Source: Echria macrotheca | Lineage: Eukaryota > Ascomycota > Sordariomycetes > Sordariales > Schizotheciaceae | Assembly (NCBI GenBank): GCA_030411725.1 | Contig: MU839827.1 | Coordinates: 1,550,001-1,614,000 of the forward strand | DNA: 64,000 bases | Direction: 5' to 3' | In this document: positions 55,124 through 64,000 of the stretch, one piece after another | Layout of the letters: every line of letters begins with the position of its first letter | Position numbering within the stretch: the stretch's first letter is position 1 | The notes under the pieces: generated by a model | Databases searched by the model: none | What the model was told of the DNA's origin: nothing | Seen by the model: the letters and a program-made list of their open reading frames with translations, nothing else | Made by a program: the position numbers and the translations under genes

Positions 55124-57637
55124 ATCTGCGTACAAGGCTTTCTGGGCCTCGCGAAAAGCGGCAAGTTGGGTTGATCGAAGTTGGTCTCAGGTGTTGATGA
55201 ATTTTTCGGGCGGCGGGGCGTATGTGAAGTTGTGCGAAAAGTAACGGTTGTTCGAAATCTGCAGCAATAGATTTTTCGGAGCAAAATCCATGGGAGAGAT
55301 TTGAAGGAGCGTCAGTATAAGGATTGGAGGGGTTCTGAACTAAGGGTTTAGTATTGTGCCTGGCTGAAGAACAATGAAGACTAACTGGCAGCAAGCTGGT
55401 TAGACAATTTTGTGGGTGGAAAAATATTGGGGAAGACGCTCGCAGCAGTGAACGCATAAAAACGCGCCACAGGGGTAATTTCAGCCCGACACGAAAATGA
55501 AAGCACGTGTCGTGGCTCAGAGCCTCAGAACACTGCGAGCCCAGCGGGGTTATAAACACCGATATTTCCTAATCGGGATTCGGATAACACGTCTTAGCAA
55601 AACCAAAATGAATATATATCGAGGATGATCTCCCAGAACCACGAGATGAAGGGAACAGGCGCGCTCGGGTTGTTATTATACCTTCGACAATGTCGCCACA
55701 TCATATCAGACATGAGCAGATGTATGGGGTATCTCCGCGAAGCTTGTAGTCGTAGATAGCGGAGCACTGGTGCGCGGGGAAGGACTCCTCCCAGACACCT
55801 GCTGACGCCCTGTTGGTGGGCCAGGCCGACAGCCAGCCCATGCCGTCTGCCAACACATGAAATCCGTCGCCATCTTCCTTTGCGAGCTTTCCGGGGGAGA
55901 CAGATGGAGGATGGAGGAAATTCTCAGTGGGAACACATCCGTTTCTCGGGACCTACCATGGCCATGCTCCATATACGGCTTCGACTTTTGTATTATGTAT
56001 TCCAACGTCGATGTCCAAGAGCATGACAGCATACCTATGAGAGCCAGGCTTCCCGAAGATGCAGGCTGCGGGGCGGAGACCCCGGCCGCAGATCTAAAGT
56101 GGTTGCAGAAGGCTAACTAATCCCAAAGCGGGTCAGTAAGGAGTCATCGGACACGGCGGTTGACACGCCTTTGTGACGGCTCAGGCCATCTTTAGAGAGG
56201 CAAAAGCTCGGTTCACAGTGCAGGCGAGCATTCTTCACCACAATTCATGAATCGATTCCGAACCCCATGCTCCGAGGTCCAGAGCTGAGGAGCAGAGTGC
56301 CGGGAAGCGGGGTGTCGAGAGAGCCTTCATCTGCCCCACCAATCATTTCAGGGGAGCTATCCCTGGCGCTGCGATAAGATAGTAGCACGGTGCCCCGCCT
56401 TACACCTCACCACCCTTGAGAGCCTGAGACAACCAGAAGTCCAGCAGTCGGTGTCGGGAACGAGAGGATCGATACATCAAACTATATGGAGTATGTGAGG
56501 TATTGTACAATACAAAGAGTGCTGTTCTAGGTGGACGGAGTAATGGAAACCACTTCTCCCTCTCACCGGCCGTCCCACGGATGTTGGGTGATTATCCGTC
56601 ACCCGTAGACGTTGTGCATCTATCTGCTGTCAATGCTTGAGGAGACGGCTTGGTGGCCACTCCCATTGATCGCCGGGGGTCAGAAATAGGCGGCAGTCTG
56701 GCCAGTGAAAGCGCAGGCCGTATCCGACTTCGTTGCTCGCCTCACGAGGCATCAATGCGGGGCACAGTGAGCAAGGAGAGCCTGAAGCTCCCACGTCAGC
56801 TCTTGCTCTCGGCCATTCCAACTCATCAACACTTTGCATCCGGCTCCATTCTTTCCGCCGCTAGCACGTCTAGACTGAGCAGCGGAATAAGTACTGCTTG
56901 ATTCCTGAGAAAACACAGACCACGCCAGAGCTCCTCCTACTGGTGGCAGGAGCAAAGCGCGAGACTGGGGCACATTCCATCTCGCCCCGCATTCGGCGTC
57001 CCGGGCAGACAGACCAAGGCCAGCAGCTCACCTGAGCTTCCCATACCCGCGAGCCTCGTCGCAAATCGTAACCTCATCATTGCGAAACGAGCACCTAGGT
57101 AGTGGCTTCCCCGCACCTCAAGTTGCTCGCTCAACTGCATCCTCGAGGTAGGTTAGATTCCCCCCGAAGCTATCCAAGTAGCCTCAAAGGCCCCAGCCTA
57201 CTCTTGCCTCGCGGTCCTTCGTTGGAAGCCGACCCGGAGCTTTGTATGCTGCGTCCCTATGCACAACGGTAACGCAGAGCCCCGCCTTATCGGTGTGCTG
57301 TCTGCCTGCTTGGGAGCTGGACTTGGACCTGCTCCCCGATTAGGTTGCCCCGCCTTCGAGACGAGCAGGCATCAAACGCCTCAACCTCTCTTTCTTTCTC
57401 CCCCCACATCTTCTACTTCCGTCTCCCTCTTCTTTCGTCCATGTAGCTAACCGGCTAGCGACTTGCACGGTCTCGTCGTACCCATCTCGGTGCATGCTAG
57501 TCGGTCTGCTGCGTCGCGGTCGAACTCCAGCTCTATCGGACGTGGGGAGCATCGCCCTAGGCCCGGCTGACTCGGTCCGCATTGCGAGTCGACGCTAGCT
57601 TTCCATCTGCGACCGGCGTTGGTATTTCACAGCGAAG
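55124..57637. promoter_or_regulatory. Divergent region, IFRD / FHA gene
   Basis: A 2.5-kb region between outward starts. No convincing coding region, tRNA or 5S sequence was found. It presumably carries both promoters. Confidence 0.4.
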
Positions 57638-60134
57638 ATGGCTGAGGTAGATAAGTCGAAGAGCAAAGGTAGTCTTCTCGTCATTCTATTTTAGTCCCTC
57701 CACCGCCGGCTTTGGTACTGACGCAAGCCCTAGTGCTCATATGCATGAGCATCAACGAAGAAAGCTCTTCGGACGGCGGACTCCTGCAGCGACGGCTCGA
57801 GCTCTCTGCACAGAATCCGTCGGTTATCATCGGGCGGGCTTCCAAGACCGCATCTAAGGGATTCGTCGAGAAGGAGGATAACGGTTGGCTTGCATGCCCG
57901 GTTGTCTCTAGAAAGCATGCCGAGATTACTGCTCATGTTGAACAGGAGGTATGTCGTTCCTTGCTCGGCCACGTCATAGAGATGCTGACTCCGTGTAGAC
58001 GGTCACGATCAAAGACCTAGGCTCCCTACACGGAACCTACCTCAACAACGAAACCGAGAAGATCCCACAGAACGAGCCACAGGAGCTTAAAGACGGAGAT
58101 ATCATAAAGTTTGGCGCTACCGTCTGGCGCGATAGCGAGCATTTCAACCCTGCCAAGATAGCAGTCGGTATTCAGTACGTCCAGAAGTACGTTCTTTCTT
58201 TAAATCCTCCTCAACCAAAGGCATTTCTCACCCTCAATAGGGATTCCACGCCCGTTGCGACCTTCCGTGTCCCCGAGGGATCTGAAGACGGATCCGACGT
58301 TGAAGAGGTCTCTGATTCAAGTGATATTGACCTTGATCCCGAAGCTCAAGACGCACAAACGACTCTTACCATGCCTCGCTGCCGTTTCCCTCCCATGCCT
58401 CCGATGATCGATTTAACGGGCGACGCCGAACCCTCCATCGCCGGGCCGTCAATCCGTCGCGGAATCACAAAATTCATCGAGATTCTATCGGATTCCGAGT
58501 CTGACGATCCCTCAGGCAATGAAGATGACAACGAAAGCGTCGACCGGCGTATCCCCCATACCGTCACTGGCCCGGACCTAACCGCTGCTCCCTCGACACC
58601 TTACGATGGTGAATATTCAGAGCCAGAGGACGGCGGATTCAATGCCGAATCTTCAGACGCAGAGGATGATGAATTTCGTGGGATGCCTGACCTTGTCGAC
58701 CAGGATGAAGATTTGTCCCTTGGAAGCGACGGTGGCATGACGCCTTGTTCTCCCCAATCGCCCTCTTCTTCTGAATCACCCTATTCTCCCAACTCCTATC
58801 ATAGTGACGACAGTGACGACGACAGCGTTGAATACGGCGAGTGGAACAGCTCTTCGGAACCAGATGAGGACATTAACCAGTTTGACGGCGATCGCATTTC
58901 TGAGGAAGCTCCTTCTGAGAGAGGCACTTCGTCCATTGGCAGAAGCCTGTGGCCGTCACAAATTTCGATCAGTGACGAGCCGCCTGAGTCACCCGATGTA
59001 GACGGTACGTCTCTTGCAATCTTGATATCAATGCTGTCAGAACTCTACTTACGCCACTCAGAAGCAGACCCTTTCTGGGCACCTACCACCCATCGCCAGG
59101 TATCTTTGGTCACCGGCACTGCGGGTCAAGATGGTATTTGGCCACCGCTGCAACGCGAGTCGGGGCCCCAGAAAAAGCCCGATACCCGCCTCCCTATCGA
59201 GCATTTTCTCAACAACGACAGCTCTGGAGGATGCTCGCCCAATCCCGACTTTGAACAGCCTTCCGCGGTTGCCGTAGGTCTGCCCCTCCCGGAGCCGATG
59301 CCCAAGAGCTCCGGTCTCGCCGAGTCAATGCCCTCAGATGCTCACGGTCAATTTTTTGACGGCAAATTTTTTGCCAAGAAGCCGGAACCAGCATGTGTCG
59401 ACTTCAATCCGGCTCATAAGGCGGTACATTCTGCTTACCTCCAGGCCACGCTGCCACAGAGCCTAGGCTATCCAGATCGTATGCCGGCCTACGCTCCTAT
59501 CCCCCACTCTTCGATCTCCGCGCTGCGGTTGGAGCAGATGAGACTATTCCAGCTGAGCCAGTCAATTCAGACTTCTTCGATGCTGAAGTCGTCTGATCAC
59601 TCGTGCTGCTCGAACGGAGTGTCGAACTCGACTACCAGCAACGGAGCAGTTTCGGATGAAGGTCGCCCAGAGTCTTCAAGCACAGCCCAGGTCCAGGTCC
59701 AGGTTACCGATACCACTGTGGACAGCGATGCGGATAAAACTTCTAAGAAGCGGAAGGCTGACGACGTTTCCACTGTGACCGGAGAAGAGACCTCGTGGCT
59801 GGAACAGCAAAGCCGCCCTGTTGAGGCTAGTGCCCCGGCCTCACCTGCTCCTGCTCCGTCTGCGGAGCTCGACGTCCCGGCAACGGAACCGACTGCTACT
59901 AGCGAGCCGATGACGATTGATTCCGAGCCGCAAGCCGTTTCGGCCGAGTTGACATCTGACACATGCTCGGCCCAGACGTGTGTCGTAACTCTCTCCACAT
60001 CCGACGAGCGTCAGCCCAAGCGGATGCGCTTGTTGCATATCGCTGAACGCGCCGGGTACGTAGCCCTGGGCGGCGTGACAGCTGGAGCAATGATTTTTGG
60101 CACATTGGTCTATACGGCCCCCTCCTTCGTCTAG
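57638..60134 (+). CDS. FHA-domain protein with a C-terminal membrane anchor
   Basis: Exons 57638-57668, 57728-57948, 57999-58186 and 58241-60134 give 777 residues; if the candidate intron at 59005-59061 is removed, 758. The FHA domain (about 12-130) has the phosphothreonine-binding signatures VIIGRASK, VVSRKHAEI and LGSLHGTYLNN. The middle is acidic and Ser-rich (DSESDDPSGNEDDNESVD, DDSDDDSVEYGEW) and probably disordered. A basic KKRKADD signal is near 460. The last ~30 residues are basic RMRLLHIAERAG followed by a single hydrophobic span YVALGGVTAGAMIFGTLVY, typical of tail-anchored ER or nuclear-envelope proteins. FHA + tail anchor is the plan of SLMAP/Far-type STRIPAK subunits, but without a clear coiled coil I do not assign it. 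Confidence 0.8.
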
Positions 60135-63100
60135 ATTATCTGGAGCAAGGCGATCATAGGTCATCGGCCTCGTCGAACGGGTTTATCGCCCCTGACAATT
60201 TCCCTCCTGTCCCTACTTCTTTTCTCATTTTCGCTGAATGTGATGGGGGAACGCTATGTCAATGAACGTTTTCTCGACTCCGGGGCGTTAGGAGTTGTCG
60301 GCTGCATCAAATTGGGGCTCATTTCACCGTTTGGTGAGATGTGCTGGGGGACTGAAGCGATCCGGACTCGCTGGTAGGAGGGATGCGCAGGTTTTTGTTG
60401 ACTGTGGTCCAAAGGATAGGGGGGGTTGCCGGGGATGCACGAAATGACGCTAGATTCGCAGATAGTTTATCAGTCTTATGCATATTTGCCGTGCCCTTGG
60501 TTCTAGTGACTAGAGAGCGGGTGACTGTGTGTGACGTGCGAATATTTATGGTCCGTAGCCGGCCCAGTGGTTTTGATGCGGATTCCTATCGAATCTGTAT
60601 GTATATCTATCCCATAGCAAACCGTTTAGGTATGCTTCATCCCTGGTGGGGTATTTGGTTCGGTCCGTCTTGGTCTCTCGAGGTTTTGGGATGTTACATT
60701 CCCAAGGCGAAAAACAGCCAGGTCGCTTTGCTCTGCACTCTGGTGGTTGGATGACGTATTCACTTCTTTTAATATTTGGTACAATACTTGGTGAGAGACG
60801 GAATGTTGTAGGATATGTATGGTTGGACGGACGGGTTTGCTTTTAGGTCTTATCTCTTGATCTTAGCGGTTGCTTTAGTTTTTATTTTTTTATCTTTTAG
60901 CGTGGTGTTTAGTGAAGTGTCTACCGACATTGGTGTCTAGTGTGGATTGACATCTGCAGTGGATGGGGATAAACATGGTGCATGGTTGGTGGTTGTATCG
61001 ATTGAGACGGGCTATTCTCTCTTTTAAATATCTTGATGCGGAAGGAAGGGCTTTGGCCATGAGATAGATGGGTCTCTCTGTTCATAGTAAGGTCTGACTG
61101 CCATTGTCGATTCTGGTGGGCTTGTGGGACGAGTGGATGATGTGGCGCGAAGCAGTTGGGTCTTTGGTGAGGAAGAATGTTTCGGTAGTGGGAAGCTATC
61201 TATATGTATATGTATATGCAATATTGTGATAAGTGGTAATTTTGAAGTCTCAGGGTCTGATTCGAAAGCTTCTAGTGCCATAGCGAGATTGTGAAGTGTT
61301 CACGGGAAAAGGTTGGGGGGGGGGGGGTTATGATCAAGTGGCCGTTAAACGGAGTAGCCTCGAGGCTGTTATATTCTGTCGCGGTCCATACTTTTATAGA
61401 TTAAGAACACCAGAGCCGTTGTCGTCACAGGGAATTAACTAAACCCCAATGTTGCACGTAGGTGGAAGCTGACGAGTATCATAGGTAGGTACCTTATGTA
61501 GGTTTTGGTCACGGTGTCTAACAACATGGACATTACACTTCTTCACCAAAAGCCGAGAGAATTAACTTAGTCTCTCCTTATGTGGAGTATATCCTGACGA
61601 CTATAAGCGCATTGGTTGGTGATAGGAAACATGAATGGCTGGTGATGGATGAGGAGTGGTGGTGTTGTTAGCGCTTACTTTCGCCTCGAAAGATACCGGC
61701 CTCCGGATGAAGTCGGGGGTTATAGCCATGCAAACCTCAAAGGTTCCGAAACAACTTCCCAGGTCAGATTCTATATCGTTGAGTACCTAGATCGTAAGCC
61801 AAGCTAGGGCAAGGTTGTCCAAGCGGAATCCATGAGTAAATTTCGCCTCTCACCGGGGCTTCCGGGCTCCATTATGAATCCGGACGTGGCTCCGGTCCGC
61901 TTGTATTGAAATCGGGTACCACACTCTGGCAGTTCTAGCCCTGCGAGTGTTCCTCTCCTCCTGTCGTTTTCGTTTTTCAATCCAGCTATCATGGAGCTAG
62001 TCACCCGCACTCTTACCTCTGGGTGGACCCCTCACAATTGCCTAAAGATAGCTATATCCGGAGTGAAAGCCGTCTCTTTTCATGATGGGGTGGGTGGCCA
62101 GTAAGCCAGACGTTGGTACTATTCCCGAGCCTGGCTAAGCTGCTATGACAACCTAGCATAACTGTAGAGGTATGACTTCATCTCGTCATACCTAGTCATG
62201 GAGATTATTGTTACCCGTTTACTATTCTTCTCTCCCGTGGCACTGTGTCGTTATTACTTCGGTAATTCAGTCTACAAATGCAAGAAACCCAGGAGAGTAC
62301 TACATCACCGGGGTTCAACCGGCGTAGATATCTTGTTACTCTCCTCTCGTATTGAATTGCTGCCAGGCATGAGAGGAGTCAGCATCAACACAGCAGAGTA
62401 TATATACCACATCTACCTAGGCAGTCTCACACCAGGACGGTTGGGAAGAACCTAGTACCTAGCTAGTGCCACCCGGCGGCCCTCCTCTCCTCCAGATCCG
62501 CACGACTTTCCACAATATCAAACAGATCGGATATCGATACCGACGCCATATTCAAACCACAAATAACGTGAAGAACAGAAACAGACTTCATAACCTCCAA
62601 GACAAACCCATAGAACCCAAGACAATAAAAGTCCTCCCCCCAAAAAAAGAAAAAAAAAGCCAGATCCATCCGCTCGGTAAACGAAATGGGAGAGGAGAAA
62701 GAAATACTGTCTCACTCCCAGACAAGCGGGCACGGTGTAATATCCGCCGCTCGAGATAACACGTCACGGCCATCCACTGCCTCGGTATGTCCACCAAGTA
62801 GGTAGTCCCATGTACAAGTACAACACCCCCCTCTCTTTTCACAGTATACATCCCGAACAAGCACAAACGCCAAATCAGATCTAGATTACTATTGAAAAAA
62901 GAAAACCTCCCCAAAACCCAACCTGTGTGCCCTCAAAACCTGGCCATGTTTCCCCCTTTCCCCGCCCCAAAAGGAAATTATGAATAATAATCAGAGAAAC
63001 GCCCCCAAAAGGAGAAGAAAAAAAAAAGGAGATCCAGTCACCTTGACGTCACCCATCCCAGCCCAACGAGATACCTTAAACTCCTCCCCTTTTCTCCGAA

Positions 63101-64000
63101 GCAACACCGAACGGAATATGGACCGGACGGACTCACACACACGAGATATCGATTAATCATCCAGGCCAGGCCAGCCAAAAGCCAAAGCCAGGAGGTTAGT
63201 CAGTCAGGCTTTGTTTGATTCATACATACATACCTTGTTGGTGATACAAGACACAAAACCCACCCAGAAAGATAAGGTAGACATCGCGGCCTGATCAATT
63301 TTTCCCCTCCTCAACAGGAAAAGTTGTGATACCCGTCCCAACCGTAGGTGACCATCAGAAACTTGTCCTCCCTTTGCTAACCCAACCAGACACATCTCGG
63401 TTTCTTTCCCGTCTGGAAATCCCATGACACACACATTTCCCATTAAAAAAAAAACCACTCAATCTAATCTATCTTTGTTTCAGAGACAGTCATACCAAGA
63501 AAAAAGGTAACCCCGATAGGATTCGGAGACAATGGTGCGAGGTGGGTAACACTAGACCTTTTGATAGGTAGCCCACCCAGCCCGGCGGCGGCCTTGTTGC
63601 GGCGGCGGCACGCGCTAACCCCCTCTTGTTTTCTCCCTTCCCTCCCCGAACTCATTTTCTCCGCTCTCCATCGGGCACCTTATTGCTCTTCAACACTGGC
63701 TATTTCTTCGCACCGGCCGGCGGCAACGTCAAAAAGCTGCAGAAGCGGTTGTGGACAGACGCATCTCGTGGCAGCCAACCATGAGTCTGGATGCACATGC
63801 GCTTGTCAAATAGTACTGTTATTGGTCCAGGAGAGAGCAAGAGACCGGTCTCGACGGTCGAAGCCACCAAAAAGTGAGGCGGACAGCGTAGGATAGGAGG
63901 TATAAGGTACAGGACAGAACCAGCATCATCCCTGGGCGGACCGGGTGCGGGACTCGTCGTGCTATCCAACCCGTGGGAAAAGCAATGGACTGACTGATCG
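60135..64000. other. Large region with no supportable gene
   Basis: Nearly 3.9 kb after the FHA stop. It includes a G13 run (61315-61327), TAGGTA-like tracts (61490, 62420-62460) and pyrimidine-rich stretches at 62830-63120 with A-rich runs. All open frames are under 125 codons and lack motifs. The CT-rich end could be a promoter or leader of a gene beyond the window. Confidence 0.4.
61315..61327. repeat. Poly-G run of 13
   Basis: Thirteen consecutive G bases in intergenic sequence; such runs are prone to sequencing-length error. Confidence 0.85.

Noticed and set aside
1..64000. CRISPR array or bacterial-type operon
   Set aside because: No regularly spaced direct repeats and no Shine-Dalgarno-spaced gene runs; the intron-rich genes are eukaryotic.

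Overview
The window looks like nuclear DNA of a filamentous ascomycete, most likely a Sordariomycete (Sordariales/Chaetomiaceae-like). Four things point there. Genes are intron-rich, with 43-90 nt introns, GTRNGT-like donors, CTRAC/CTGAC branch points and YAG acceptors. There is a class III chitin synthase. There are large fungal NLR (STAND) genes. And there are fragments of a dispersed Neurospora-type 5S rRNA gene. The species is inferred, not proven.

Layout. 1-1.4 kb: 5' end of an Hrp1-like RNA-binding protein gene (minus) whose second intron runs off the window. 2-4 kb: GYP1-type Rab-GAP (plus). 4.8-6.3 kb: NASP/Sim3-type histone chaperone (minus). 7.3-8.8 kb: phosphopantothenoylcysteine decarboxylase in 11 exons (plus). 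10.4-15.2 kb: a 1586-aa PNUTS-like CCCH protein (minus), which looks like two separate open frames until two introns are placed. 17.5-20.1 kb: SLY1 (plus). 22.1-24.9 kb: class III chitin synthase (plus). 26.8-27.2 kb: a DUF3602/Par32-like protein (minus). 29.7-39 kb: an accessory island with two convergent NLR genes; the first sits inside a 5S rRNA gene that has been split in two. 40.1-41.4 kb: Arp1 (minus). 42.3-42.7 kb: a small mitochondrial protein (minus). 43.9-45.0 kb: homoserine kinase (minus). 46.0-51.6 kb: an 1817-aa disordered protein (minus). 53.7-55.1 kb: IFRD-family protein (minus). 57.6-60.1 kb: a tail-anchored FHA protein (plus). 60.1-64.0 kb: no gene I can support.

Most genes are conserved housekeeping functions: CoA synthesis, threonine synthesis, ER-Golgi trafficking, dynactin, cell wall, chromatin and RNA 3'-end processing. 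There are no operons; neighbours are arranged divergently, convergently or in tandem with about 0.4-2.9 kb between them.

The most unusual region is 29.7-33.7 kb. The first ~70 nt of a 5S rRNA gene lie at 29722-29789 and the rest at 33610-33660. Both halves carry GGCCA at the break. About 3.8 kb holding an intact NACHT NLR gene lies between them. This is the footprint of an insertion into a 5S gene with a short target duplication. A second NLR (SesB-like hydrolase, NACHT, ankyrin repeats) follows 1.8 kb later. Other points worth a look are several 7-14 nt micro-exons, a GC-AG intron, and a 57-nt intron candidate that keeps the reading frame open whether or not it is removed.
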